Part shown: one piece after another, positions 26,901-34,976 of the stretch
How the letters are laid out: the number at the start of each line of letters is the position of its first letter
Position numbering within the stretch: position 1 is the stretch's first letter
DNA from: Paracraurococcus sp042666655
Lineage (GTDB): Bacteria; Pseudomonadota; Alphaproteobacteria; Acetobacterales; Acetobacteraceae
NCBI RefSeq assembly: GCF_042666655.1
Contig: NZ_JBHTDE010000001.1
Coordinates: forward strand, 868,001 to 932,000
Length of the DNA: 64,000 nt
Direction: 5' to 3'
Translations under genes and position numbers: made by a program
The notes under the pieces: model-generated
What the model was told of the DNA's origin: nothing
Seen by the model: the letters and a program-made list of their open reading frames with translations, nothing else
Database searches by the model: none

Positions 26901-27734
26901 ATGGGGATTCGGTGGAGCACCGGGCTTTGTCCCGTCATGCTGCTTCTGGTTGGCTGCGCCGGGACGCCGGACTCCGGACCGCATCCGGCGGCGCCGGCAG
27001 CTCGCCCGGCCCCGCACGCGGCCGATCTCGCTGCCCCCGGCCGTCCAGGCTGGACGGTTGACGGTGCTTCCGGCTGTTGGCTTTGGAATGCCGCACCCCG
27101 CTTCGACGAGATGGTGACCTGGACGGCGGTGTCACCGAACGGCGTGACCTCGGCGAGCGCTGCTTGCCCGGACGGGCCGGCCACCGGCCGTGGACGTGCC
27201 GAATGGCACTGGCGGGAGGGCAGCCGGCTACGCAAGGCTTCGGCCCACGGACTTTACGGGAATGGCCGCCTCGACGGGCCGGGGGAGGCCATTGCGGCGA
27301 ACGGCGACCGTCACGAGGGCACTTGGCGTGCCGGCCGGCCGGACGGCTTCGGCATTCGTGTCTTCGCGCCCGATGCCGATGGCCGGGAGGCGGTGGCGGG
27401 CATCCCGCCGGGAGCCTGGCGCATCCGCGTCCGCGCCCGCCGCTACGAAGGTGAGTGGCGCGACGGCAAGCCGCACGGCCAGGGAGTCCTGGTGTTCGCC
27501 GATGGCGCTCGCTTCGATGGCGAGTTCCGCGATGGCCTGGCGGATGGCCCGGGCGAGTACGCCTCCCTGCGAGGGCCGGCACGGCGCGGCGTGTGGCAAC
27601 GCGGGTGCCTGATGACCGCCGCGGGCGCGGAGAGGGCTGGCGCGGATCTGCAGATCGGCGAGACCGGCGCGATCTGCCCGCCGAAGCCAGCAGCATCGGC
27701 AGGCAGCACCTCGCCCAAGCGGCCTGGCTCATGA
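26901..27734 (+). CDS. MORN-repeat lipoprotein
   Basis: A 277-residue protein. It begins with a lipoprotein signal: a hydrophobic segment and the lipobox LLLVGCAG, with Cys near residue 19. A Pro/Ala-rich linker follows, then MORN-like repeats of the form G-x-G-x-x-x-G-x-G: YGNGRLDGPGEAIAANGD, YEGEWRDGKPHGQGVLVF and FDGEFRDGLADGPGEY. Such proteins are anchored in the outer or inner membrane with the repeats in the periplasm; the function is unknown. The start follows GGGAGGAG. A TAGCCT hexamer lies about 29 bases before the ATG. The 195-base gap before it holds only an AGGTTCGG/CCGAACCT inverted repeat. Confidence 0.82.
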   Translation: MGIRWSTGLCPVMLLLVGCAGTPDSGPHPAAPAARPAPHAADLAAPGRPGWTVDGASGCWLWNAAPRFDEMVTWTAVSPNGVTSASAACPDGPATGRGRAEWHWREGSRLRKASAHGLYGNGRLDGPGEAIAANGDRHEGTWRAGRPDGFGIRVFAPDADGREAVAGIPPGAWRIRVRARRYEGEWRDGKPHGQGVLVFADGARFDGEFRDGLADGPGEYASLRGPARRGVWQRGCLMTAAGAERAGADLQIGETGAICPPKPAASAGSTSPKRPGS

Positions 27735-27746
27735 GACGAGGCTGCC

Positions 27747-27908
27747 TCAGCAACCGGTGATGCGGCCCGAGGCGATGCAGTCCTGGTAGCTCATCGACCG
27801 CTGCAGCACGGGGAACAGGAAATAGGCCCCGACCAGCACGGCCAGGACGACGGCGAGGCCGATTATCCCGACCAGGTCTGGGCCGCGGCGCTTCTGTCTG
27901 TCCGGCAC
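27747..27908 (-). CDS. Small single-pass membrane protein (53 aa)
   Basis: Short GTG-initiated gene, easily missed by length cut-offs. It has a basic N-terminus (MPDRQKRRGPDLVG), one membrane helix (IIGLAVVLAVLVGAYFLFPV), then a conserved-looking tail MSYQDCIASGRITGC with two cysteines. A GAGGGGG ribosome site lies 4 bases before the GTG, and an in-frame stop lies just upstream, which fixes the start. N-in/C-out topology would place the cysteine tail in the periplasm. Similar small proteins ending in a D-C-x-x-S-G-R-x-x-C pattern occur in alphaproteobacteria, to my knowledge uncharacterised. Confidence 0.75.
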   Translation of the reverse strand: MPDRQKRRGPDLVGIIGLAVVLAVLVGAYFLFPVLQRSMSYQDCIASGRITGC

Positions 27909-28029
27909 CAGGCCCCCTCAGCTCCTGCTATGCGGCAGCATAGGTGCCCGGCCACCCTGGGCAAACCCGCCCCGGCTTCCCCCTGGCGCCCGCGATGCTA
28001 CCCTGCCGCCAAAGCCCAGGGGAAACGCC

Positions 28030-29778
28030 ATGCCGGACCATGCCGGACACGCCACCAACGCCACCGTCGCGCTCCGCCTCGCCGAGGCCTTTCGCCGCCA
28101 TGGCGTGACCCTGACCTTCGGCCAGTCGCTGCCCAGCGCCTTCCACCTCGCCGCCCCGCATGTCGGCATCGACCAGAAGGTCTACCGCCAGGAGAATGCC
28201 GGCGGGACCATGGCGGACGGCTATGCGCGGATCTCCCGCAAGGTCGGCGTCGTCACCGCGCAGAACGGCCCGGCCGCCACCCTGCTCGTGCCGCCGCTGG
28301 CCGAGGCGCTGAAGGCCAGCATCCCGGTGCTCGCCTTGGTGCAGGAGGTCAGCCGCGACACCACCGACCGCAATGCCTTCCAGGAGTTGGACCACCTCAA
28401 CATGTTCGCCCCGGTGGCGAAGTGGGTACGGCGGATCGATCGCGCCGACCGGCTGGACGACTATGTGGACATGGCCTTCACCGCGGCGACTTCGGGCCGT
28501 CCGGGCCCGGTGGTGCTGCTGGTGCCGGCCGACCTGCTGACCGACCCCGCGGCGGCGATGTCCTCCCTGCTGCGGCCGCGGGCGATGTCGCTTGGCCGGA
28601 TCCCGCTCGACCGGACCGTGGCCGATCCGGCGGCGATCGCTGCCGCGGCCGATGCGCTGGCCGCGGCGAAGCACCCGCTGGTGGTCGCTGGCGGCGGCAT
28701 CCACCTCTCGGGCGCCGCGGCGGAACTCGCTGCCTTGCAGGAAGCGGCGCATCTGCCTGTCGGCACCACCGTCATGGGCAAGGGCGGGGTGGACGAGACC
28801 CATCCGCTCAGCCTCGGCGTCATCGGCTATGTCATGGGGCAGGGCTCCCGCACCGGGGAGATGCGGCCGATCGTCGACCGCGCCGATGTCGTGCTGCTCG
28901 TCGGCAACCGTACCAACCAGAACGGCACGGACAGCTGGAAGCTGTTCTCGTCGAATACCCGCTTCATCCACCTCGACGCCGATCCGATGGAGGTGGGCCG
29001 CAACTACGAGGCGATGCGCCTGGTCGGCGACGCCAAGCTGACTCTCGCCGCGCTGGGCGAGGCGCTCAAGGCCCGCGACCTCTCGACCCACGTCGCCGCC
29101 CGCCCCGGCCTTGAAGCCGAGATCGCCAGCGCCCTCACCGGCTGGCGCCACACCATCGCTGACCTCACCACCCGCGACGCGAAGCTGCTGCGGCCGGAAC
29201 GGCTGATGGCCGAGCTCGATGCCATGCTGCGGCCGGAGGACATCGTCGTCGCCGATGCCTCCTACTCCTCGATCTGGATCGCCAACTACCTGACCGCCAA
29301 GCGCCCCGGCCAGCGCTTCCTGACCCCGCGTGGCCTCGCCGGCCTTGGCTGGGGCCTGCCGATGGCGATCGGCGCCCGGATCGCGGCGGAGGAGGCGGGC
29401 AGCGGCGCCCGCGTGGTCTGCCTTTGCGGCGACGGCGGCTTCGCCCATTCCTGGGCCGAGTTGGAGACCCTGCGGCGCATGGCGCTGCCGATCGTCACCA
29501 TCGTCTTGAACAACGGCATCCTCGGCTACCAGAAGCATGCCGAGGAGGTGAAATTCGGCGAGCACACCAAGGCGGTCAACTTCACCGCGGTGGACCACGC
29601 CGCCATCGCCCGGGCCTGCGGCGTGCTGGGCGTCCGGCTCGAGCACAGCGGCGAGATCCGCGGCGCGCTGGAGACCGCCCTGGCCGCCGGCCACCCGACG
29701 CTGATCGACATGGTGACCGACCCGGACGCCAAGCCGCCGATCTCCTTCTATGCCGGCCACTATCCGGAGCCCTTCTGA
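28030..29778 (+). CDS. Thiamine pyrophosphate-binding enzyme (acetolactate synthase large-subunit-like)
   Basis: ThDP enzyme of 582 residues. The activating Glu is in VYRQENAGGTMADGYAR near residue 55. The central domain carries VVAGGGIHLSG. The ThDP/Mg motif is CGDGGFAHSW followed by IVLNNGILGYQ near 465-500. It probably decarboxylates or carboligates a 2-keto acid. It is first in an operon with a zinc alcohol dehydrogenase (overlap TGATG) and an SDR (overlap ATGA), which would reduce the aldehyde or ketol product. It is distinct from the ThDP enzyme at 21.3-23.0 kb. No small regulatory subunit (IlvH) is present, so biosynthetic acetolactate synthase is unlikely. Confidence 0.92.
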   Translation: MPDHAGHATNATVALRLAEAFRRHGVTLTFGQSLPSAFHLAAPHVGIDQKVYRQENAGGTMADGYARISRKVGVVTAQNGPAATLLVPPLAEALKASIPVLALVQEVSRDTTDRNAFQELDHLNMFAPVAKWVRRIDRADRLDDYVDMAFTAATSGRPGPVVLLVPADLLTDPAAAMSSLLRPRAMSLGRIPLDRTVADPAAIAAAADALAAAKHPLVVAGGGIHLSGAAAELAALQEAAHLPVGTTVMGKGGVDETHPLSLGVIGYVMGQGSRTGEMRPIVDRADVVLLVGNRTNQNGTDSWKLFSSNTRFIHLDADPMEVGRNYEAMRLVGDAKLTLAALGEALKARDLSTHVAARPGLEAEIASALTGWRHTIADLTTRDAKLLRPERLMAELDAMLRPEDIVVADASYSSIWIANYLTAKRPGQRFLTPRGLAGLGWGLPMAIGARIAAEEAGSGARVVCLCGDGGFAHSWAELETLRRMALPIVTIVLNNGILGYQKHAEEVKFGEHTKAVNFTAVDHAAIARACGVLGVRLEHSGEIRGALETALAAGHPTLIDMVTDPDAKPPISFYAGHYPEPF

Positions 29779-30809
29779 TGCTGGCGCTGAGGAAGACCCG
29801 GGCCGAATTCGGCCTCGAATTCCAGGATGTCCCCGACCCGCCGCCGCCCGGCCCGGGAGAGGTGGTGCTGCGGGTCGATGCGGTCGGCATCTGCGGCTCC
29901 GACGTCCATGCCTACGAATGGACGGCGGGCTACGAGTTCATGGTCCCGCACCTGCCCTTCAGCATGGGGCACGAATTCGCCGGCACCATCATCCGCAACG
30001 GCACCGGCTCCGGCTTCGCCGAGGGTGACAGGGTCACCGTCATCCCCTTCGTCTTCTGCGGCGCCTGCGCCAACTGCCGGACCGGCGACACCCGCAACTG
30101 CCTGAACCGCCAGGGTATCGGCCTGACGCGGGACGGCGGCTTCCAGGCCGAGGTCCGGGTGCCGTCGCGCTGCTGCGTCGCCCTGCCGGAAGGGCTGGAT
30201 GCCGAAGTGGCGGCGCTGACCGAACCGCTCGGCGTCGGCGCCGAGGCGGTACTGACCGGGGCGGTCGGCCTCGGAGACACGGTCCTCGTGCTCGGCCCCG
30301 GCACCATCGGCCAGGCCATCGCCCTGTTCGCAAGGCTGGCCGGCGCCGCCCGGGTCATCGTCGCCGGCCGCGCCGATGCGCCGCGCTTCGACGTGCTGCG
30401 GGCGCTGGGCTTCACCGAGCTGGTCGATGTCGCCGACGGCCCGCTGCAGGACCAGGTCCTGGCGCTGACCGGCGGCCGCGCCGTCGACGTGGTGCTGGAG
30501 GCGACCGGCGTGCCGCAGACCCTGGTCGAGGGCATGTCGGTGCTGAAGAAGGGCGGCGTCATCGTCGCCGCCGGCATCCACGCCGCCCCGCTCACTTTGC
30601 CGCTGACCGACTTCGTCCGCATGCGCCACCAACTCCGCGCCTCGCACGGCGCCGAGCGCCGCACCTGGGACCGCGTCCTGGCGCATCTCTCCCGCGACCC
30701 GGAGGCGTTCCGCCCGATGATCACTCACCGCCTGCCGCTCGACCGCGGGATCGAGGGCTTCGAGCTCGCCCGCCAGCGCGCCGCCAGCAAGGTGATCCTG
30801 ACGCCATGA
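29778..30809 (+). CDS. Zinc-dependent alcohol dehydrogenase family protein
   Basis: Medium-chain dehydrogenase of 343 residues. Catalytic zinc ligands are Cys in ICGSDVH near 40, His-Glu in GHEFAG near 66 and Glu in LTEPLGVG. Structural zinc is held by the four-cysteine lobe CGACANCRTGDTRNC near 95-110. The nucleotide fold has VLGPGTIGQAIALFARL. Family members oxidise polyols or secondary alcohols such as sorbitol, threonine and butanediol. It overlaps the ThDP enzyme stop and the SDR start, so the three are one translational unit; butanediol-like or sugar alcohol conversion is possible. Confidence 0.93.
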   Translation: MLALRKTRAEFGLEFQDVPDPPPPGPGEVVLRVDAVGICGSDVHAYEWTAGYEFMVPHLPFSMGHEFAGTIIRNGTGSGFAEGDRVTVIPFVFCGACANCRTGDTRNCLNRQGIGLTRDGGFQAEVRVPSRCCVALPEGLDAEVAALTEPLGVGAEAVLTGAVGLGDTVLVLGPGTIGQAIALFARLAGAARVIVAGRADAPRFDVLRALGFTELVDVADGPLQDQVLALTGGRAVDVVLEATGVPQTLVEGMSVLKKGGVIVAAGIHAAPLTLPLTDFVRMRHQLRASHGAERRTWDRVLAHLSRDPEAFRPMITHRLPLDRGIEGFELARQRAASKVILTP

Positions 30810-31570
30810 CCGCGCCGCAGCACCGCCTCGCCCTGATCACCGGTGCCGCCCGCGGCATCGGCGCCGGCATCGCCGCGAAGCTCGCCGCCAACGGCCACCC
30901 CGTGGTGCTGGCCGACGTGATCGACGAGGTCGAGGCCACCGCCGCCGGCCTCCGCGCCCAGGGGTATGAGGCCCGCGCCATCCGGCTCGACGTGGCCGAC
31001 GAGCAGGCGGTGGCCGCCCTGCCGATCGCCCTCGGCGCCGATTGGCAGCGCTTGGGCATCGTCGTGAACAATGCCGGCATCTCGCCCAAGGCGGCGGATG
31101 GCCGGGCGCGGAAGATCCGCGACATGCCGGCCGAGGAATGGCGCCGGGTGCTGGCGGTCAACCTGACCGGCGCCTTCCTGGTCTCGCAGGCCTGCCTGCC
31201 GCCGCTGCGGGTGCGGCGCTGGGGGCGGATCATCATGCTGACCAGCCAGGCCGCGCGGGCGAAAAGCCAGATCGCCGGCGCCCATTACGCCGCCGCCAAG
31301 ACCGGGCTGATGGGCTTCGCCCGCAGCTTGGCCGTGGAGTGCGGCCCGGACGGGATCACGGTGAACTCGATCGCCCCCGGCCGGATCGACACGCCGATGG
31401 CCCGCGGCACCACCGATGCGGCCAATGCCGCCTTCCTGGCGCAGGTGCCGATGGGCCGGGTCGGCACGCCGGCCGACGTGGCCGAGGTCGCCGCCTTCCT
31501 CGCCTCGGACGCCGCCGGCTACCTGACCGGCGCCACCATCGATGTCGGCGGCGGCAGTTTCATGCCCTAG
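30806..31570 (+). CDS. SDR family oxidoreductase (3-oxoacyl-ACP reductase-like)
   Basis: Short-chain dehydrogenase of 254 residues. TGAARGIG is near residue 13, NNAGIS near 90, Ser in MLTSQAARAK near 143, and YAAAK near 157. The C-terminus (YLTGATIDVGGGSF) is the standard FabG-like ending. Asp after the second strand (LADVID) favours NAD(H). It is third in the operon with the ThDP enzyme and zinc alcohol dehydrogenase, overlapping the latter by 4 bases. A 9-bp hairpin follows the stop. Confidence 0.93.
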   Translation: MTAPQHRLALITGAARGIGAGIAAKLAANGHPVVLADVIDEVEATAAGLRAQGYEARAIRLDVADEQAVAALPIALGADWQRLGIVVNNAGISPKAADGRARKIRDMPAEEWRRVLAVNLTGAFLVSQACLPPLRVRRWGRIIMLTSQAARAKSQIAGAHYAAAKTGLMGFARSLAVECGPDGITVNSIAPGRIDTPMARGTTDAANAAFLAQVPMGRVGTPADVAEVAAFLASDAAGYLTGATIDVGGGSFMP

Positions 31571-31579
31571 CCGGCGGCA

Positions 31580-31600
31580 AATGGACCGCCACGGTCCATT
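31580..31600 (+). terminator. Hairpin after the ThDP-ADH-SDR operon
   Basis: AATGGACCG and CGGTCCATT form a perfect 9-bp stem with a 3-base loop, starting 10 bases after the SDR stop. It is followed by CCTTGAC without a U-tract. It separates the catabolic operon from the lepB-rnc-era group. Confidence 0.5.
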
Positions 31601-31602
31601 CC

Positions 31603-31631
31603 TTGACACCCCACCCCCCGGCAGGCTTCAT
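31603..31631 (+). promoter_or_regulatory. Probable sigma-70-type promoter for lepB-rnc-era
   Basis: A perfect -35 element TTGACA (31603-31608) is followed after 17 bases by CTTCAT (31626-31631), a weak -10. It lies about 80 bases before the lepB start and directly after the hairpin that ends the previous operon. Confidence 0.45.
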
Positions 31632-31712
31632 CCCGGCGCCTGACGCGCCGACCCTGCTTGGGGGCCGCTCCGCGGGCGCCCAACCCTGCGGTGGTTTTCC
31701 TTGAGCACATCC

Positions 31713-32450
31713 ATGGCGAAGAAGAAGTCCGGCGGCTGGCTGGAGAGCGTCAAGACGATGCTCTATGCCGGCCTGATCGCCATCGGTATCCGGACCATCG
31801 CCTTCGAGCCCTTCAACATTCCCTCGGGCTCGATGATCCCGACCTTGCTGGTCGGCGACTATCTCTTCGTCTCCAAGTACTCTTACGGCTATTCCCGCTA
31901 CTCGATGCCGTTCGGGCCGAACCTGTTCTCCGGCCGCATCTTCGGGTCCGTGCCGAAGCGCGGCGATGTCGCCGTCTTCAAGCTGCCGCGCGACCCCAGC
32001 CAGGACTACATCAAGCGCATCGTCGGCCTGCCGGGCGACCGCATCCAGGTCAAGGGCGGCATCCTGCATGTCAACGGCCAGCCGGTGAAGCGCGAGCTGG
32101 TGGGGGATTCCGAGCTCGACCGCTGCTACCGCGAGCCGGCCAAGTACTACCGGGAGACCCTGCCCGAGGGCCGGGTGCACGGTATCCTCGAATGCACCGA
32201 CCAGGGCAGCGCCGACAACACCATCGAATTCCGCATCCCGGCCAACCATGTCTTCGGCATGGGCGACAACCGCGACAACAGCCAGGACAGCCGTTACCTC
32301 GACGCCGTCGGCTTCATTCCGGTGGACAACCTGGTCGGCCGGGCGGAATTCATCTTCTTCTCGATCGACGGCTTGCAGGCCAGCCTGTTCAAGCCATGGA
32401 CTTGGCCGATGGCGATCCGCTGGAACCGGCTCTTCTCCGGCGTTCGATGA
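31713..32450 (+). CDS. lepB: Signal peptidase I
   Basis: Membrane-bound serine protease that removes signal peptides from exported proteins. The 245-residue form has one N-terminal membrane helix (MLYAGLIAIGIRTIAFE). The nucleophile Ser40 is in PSGSMIPT and the general base Lys101 in YIKRIVGLPGDR, with the later box GMGDNRDNSQDSR. A cysteine pair (RCYREP and ECTDQG) may form a disulphide, as in several alphaproteobacterial LepB proteins. A TTG at 31701 could also start it, but neither start has a good ribosome site. It is followed by rnc and era, a conserved bacterial gene order. Confidence 0.96.
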   Translation: MAKKKSGGWLESVKTMLYAGLIAIGIRTIAFEPFNIPSGSMIPTLLVGDYLFVSKYSYGYSRYSMPFGPNLFSGRIFGSVPKRGDVAVFKLPRDPSQDYIKRIVGLPGDRIQVKGGILHVNGQPVKRELVGDSELDRCYREPAKYYRETLPEGRVHGILECTDQGSADNTIEFRIPANHVFGMGDNRDNSQDSRYLDAVGFIPVDNLVGRAEFIFFSIDGLQASLFKPWTWPMAIRWNRLFSGVR

Positions 32451-32460
32451 GCCAGCCTGC

Positions 32461-33144
32461 ATGAGCGAGGAGGCCGCCCACGCCGCCCTCGCCGCCAAGC
32501 TCGGGCACGACTTCGCGCGGCCGGAGCTGCTGCGGCAGGCGCTGACCCATTCCTCTTCCACGCAAGGGGCACGGCTTTCCTCGAACGAGCGCCTGGAATT
32601 CATCGGCGACCGGGTGCTCGGCCTGCTCATGGCGGAATGGCTGATCGAGCGATTCCCGAGCGAGCGTGAGGGCGACCTCGGCAAGCGGCTGTCCTTCCTG
32701 ATCTCGGCCGAGACCCTGGCCGGCATCGCCGAGCGGCTGGAGATCGCCGCCGCCCTGAAGATGCCGGAGAGCTACCGGCAGCAGGGCTTCCGCACCTGGG
32801 TGAACATCCTGTCGGATGCGCTGGAGGCGGTGCTCGGCGCGCTCTACCTCGATGCCGGGCTGGATGCGGCGCGCGGGCTGGTCCGCCGCGAGTGGCACGA
32901 CCTGCTGGAAGGCCACCACAAGCCGCCCCTGCCGGCGAAAAGCCGGCTGCAGGAATGGACCCTGGGGCGGGGACTCGGCTTGCCGGTCTATACCCTCACC
33001 TCCACCGAGGGGCCGCCGCACAGCCCGGTCTTCAAGGTGGTCGTCGCCGCGGCGGGCCGCGCGGCGGAGGGGGCGGGTGCGACCAAGCGGGCCGCCGAGC
33101 AGGCGGCGGCGGAGGCCTGGCTCTTGGGGCTGACACGGACATGA
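32461..33144 (+). CDS. rnc: Ribonuclease III
   Basis: Double-strand-specific endoribonuclease that processes rRNA precursors and structured mRNAs. The 227 residues comprise an N-terminal RNase III domain with the signature NERLEFIGD near 42-50 and the second acidic cluster SDALEAVLGALYLD near 120. A C-terminal double-stranded RNA-binding domain (SRLQEWTLGRGLGLP to the AAAEAWLL helix) follows. It starts 10 bases after the lepB stop, and its stop overlaps the era start (ATGA). Confidence 0.97.
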   Translation: MSEEAAHAALAAKLGHDFARPELLRQALTHSSSTQGARLSSNERLEFIGDRVLGLLMAEWLIERFPSEREGDLGKRLSFLISAETLAGIAERLEIAAALKMPESYRQQGFRTWVNILSDALEAVLGALYLDAGLDAARGLVRREWHDLLEGHHKPPLPAKSRLQEWTLGRGLGLPVYTLTSTEGPPHSPVFKVVVAAAGRAAEGAGATKRAAEQAAAEAWLLGLTRT

Positions 33145-34088
33145 ACGAGGACCAGGACCTGCCCCACCCCCCCGAGGACAGCCGCCCCGCACCGGGACCG
33201 ACGCGCTGCGGCTTGGTCGCCGTGGTCGGCGCGCCGAATGCCGGCAAGTCGACGCTGGTGAATGCGCTGGCCGGCAGCAAGGTGACGATCGTCTCGCCCA
33301 AGCCGCAGACCACGCGATTCCGCATCCGCGCCGTGGTGATGCATGCCGGCGCCCAGATCATCCTGGTGGACACCCCCGGCATCTTCCAGCCGCGCCGCCG
33401 GCTGGACCGCGCGATGGTCGCCGCCGCCTGGGGCGGGGCGCAGGATGCCGACCGTACCTTGCTGATCGTCGACGCCCGGGCCGGGCTGACCGATGCGGTG
33501 CGCGCCATCGTCGAACGCCTGGCGAAGTCGCCGAAGCCGATCTGGCTGGCACTGAACAAGGTGGACCTGGTCGAACCGCCGCGGCTGCTGCCGCTGGCCG
33601 CCGAGCTGAACGCCATGCTGACCATCGAGGAGACCTTCATGATCTCCGCCGAGAAATCGCGTGGGCTCGACCGGCTGCTGGAGCGTATGGCGGCCGACAT
33701 GCCCCCCGGCCCCTATCTCTTCCCCGAGGACGAGCTCTCCGACCTGCCCAACCGCATGCTGGTGGCGGAGATCGTGCGCGAGCAGATCCTGCGCCAGACG
33801 CATGAGGAGGTGCCGCACCATGCGACGGTCGAGACCGAGAACTGGCAGGAGCGCAAGGACGGCAGCGTCCGCGTCGACTGCACCATCTATGTCGGCCGCG
33901 CCACCCAGAAGGCGATCCTGATCGGCGATGGCGGCGCCAAGGTGAAGGCGATCGGCCAGTCGGCACGGCGGGAGCTGGAGGCGCTGCTGGAGCGCCGCGT
34001 GCACCTCTTCCTCAACGTCAAGGACCGGCCCGGCTGGGACGAGGAGCGCGGGCGCATCCGGGCGCTGGGGCTGGAGGATATGGGGTAG
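33141..34088 (+). CDS. era: GTPase Era
   Basis: Essential GTPase that binds the 3' end of 16S rRNA and assists 30S assembly. The 315 residues show G1 GAPNAGKST near 30-38, G3 DTPG near 80, and G4 NKVD near 140. The C-terminal KH domain has the motif ILIGDGGAKVKAIG near 260-275. A 20-residue acidic, proline-rich N-terminal extension precedes the G domain. It is coupled to rnc by a 4-base overlap; recO, often next, is not present here. Confidence 0.97.
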   Translation: MNEDQDLPHPPEDSRPAPGPTRCGLVAVVGAPNAGKSTLVNALAGSKVTIVSPKPQTTRFRIRAVVMHAGAQIILVDTPGIFQPRRRLDRAMVAAAWGGAQDADRTLLIVDARAGLTDAVRAIVERLAKSPKPIWLALNKVDLVEPPRLLPLAAELNAMLTIEETFMISAEKSRGLDRLLERMAADMPPGPYLFPEDELSDLPNRMLVAEIVREQILRQTHEEVPHHATVETENWQERKDGSVRVDCTIYVGRATQKAILIGDGGAKVKAIGQSARRELEALLERRVHLFLNVKDRPGWDEERGRIRALGLEDMG

Positions 34089-34103
34089 GGCGGATCGCCG
34101 ACG

Positions 34104-34925
34104 CTACGCCTTCAGGAAGGCCAGCAGGTCGGCGTTGAAGCGGTCCCGGTGGGTGCTGGCGATGCCGTGCGGCGCGCCCTCGTAGACCTTCAGCTCCGCA
34201 TGCCTGAGCAGCTTCGCCGAAGCCCGCCCGGCGCGGTCGATCGGCACGATCTGGTCGTCGTCGCCATGGACCACCAGCACCGGCCGGTCGATCCGCTTCA
34301 GGTCCTCGGTGAAGTCGGTCTCGGAGAAGGCCTTGATGCAGTCGAGCGCGGGTTTGAGGCCGCATTGCATGCTCATCAGCCAGAAGGCGTCGCGCAGCCC
34401 CTGGGAGACCTTCGTCCCCGGCCGGTTGGCACCGTAGAAGGGCCCGCTGAGGTCCTGGTAGAATTGCGAGCGGTCGCCGGCGACGCCGGCGCGGATGGCG
34501 TCGAAGACCTCCATCGGCAGGCCTTCCGGATTGGTCGCGGACTTGACCATCTGCGGCGGCACCGCGCCCAGCAGCACCATCCGGCCGATCCGCCCGGTGC
34601 CGTGCCGGCCGGCATAGCGGGTGATTTCGCCGCCGCCGGTCGAATGCCCGACCAGGCTGACGTCCTGCAGCGCCAGCGTCTCGATCAGCGAGGCCAGGTC
34701 GTCGGCATATTCGTCCATGTGGTGGCCGTCCCAGGTCTGGCCGGACCGGCCATGACCGCGGCGGTCATGCGCGATGGCGCGGAAGCCGGCCGAGGCGATG
34801 GCGACCAGCTGCTCGTCCCAGGCATCGGCGTTGAGCGGCCAGCCATGCGAGAAGACCACCGCCGGGCCGCTGCCCCAGTCCTTGTAGAAGATCTCCGTGC
34901 CGTCCTTGGCGGTGATGCTGGGCAT
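34104..34925 (-). CDS. Alpha/beta hydrolase (non-heme chloroperoxidase-like)
   Basis: Alpha/beta-fold hydrolase of 273 residues. The nucleophile elbow is GHSTGGGE (Ser near 95), the acid is in VHGDDDQIVP near 220, and the His is in GAPHGIASTH near 250. The oxyanion region FSHGWPLNADAWD matches cofactor-free haloperoxidase/esterase homologues, which in practice are esterases or perhydrolases. The start MPSITAKDG is chosen because it begins the conserved region and follows GGAGAG; an upstream GTG adds eight residues. It converges with era and probably forms its own transcript. Confidence 0.9.
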   Translation of the reverse strand: MPSITAKDGTEIFYKDWGSGPAVVFSHGWPLNADAWDEQLVAIASAGFRAIAHDRRGHGRSGQTWDGHHMDEYADDLASLIETLALQDVSLVGHSTGGGEITRYAGRHGTGRIGRMVLLGAVPPQMVKSATNPEGLPMEVFDAIRAGVAGDRSQFYQDLSGPFYGANRPGTKVSQGLRDAFWLMSMQCGLKPALDCIKAFSETDFTEDLKRIDRPVLVVHGDDDQIVPIDRAGRASAKLLRHAELKVYEGAPHGIASTHRDRFNADLLAFLKA

Positions 34926-34976
34926 GCGCGTGCTCTCTCCATCGGTCACCCGGTCGGGTGTACGTTCCGTCCGGCG

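Noticed and set aside
27928..27943. CTATGC-GGCA-GCATAG palindrome as an operator
   Set aside because: Only six pairs; such palindromes arise often by chance. Mentioned with the small-protein finding but not called as a feature.
31432..31467. Attempts to find tRNA or other RNA genes across gaps and within gene ends
   Set aside because: No gap shows a tRNA cloverleaf, T-loop consensus with CCA, or riboswitch-like conserved boxes.
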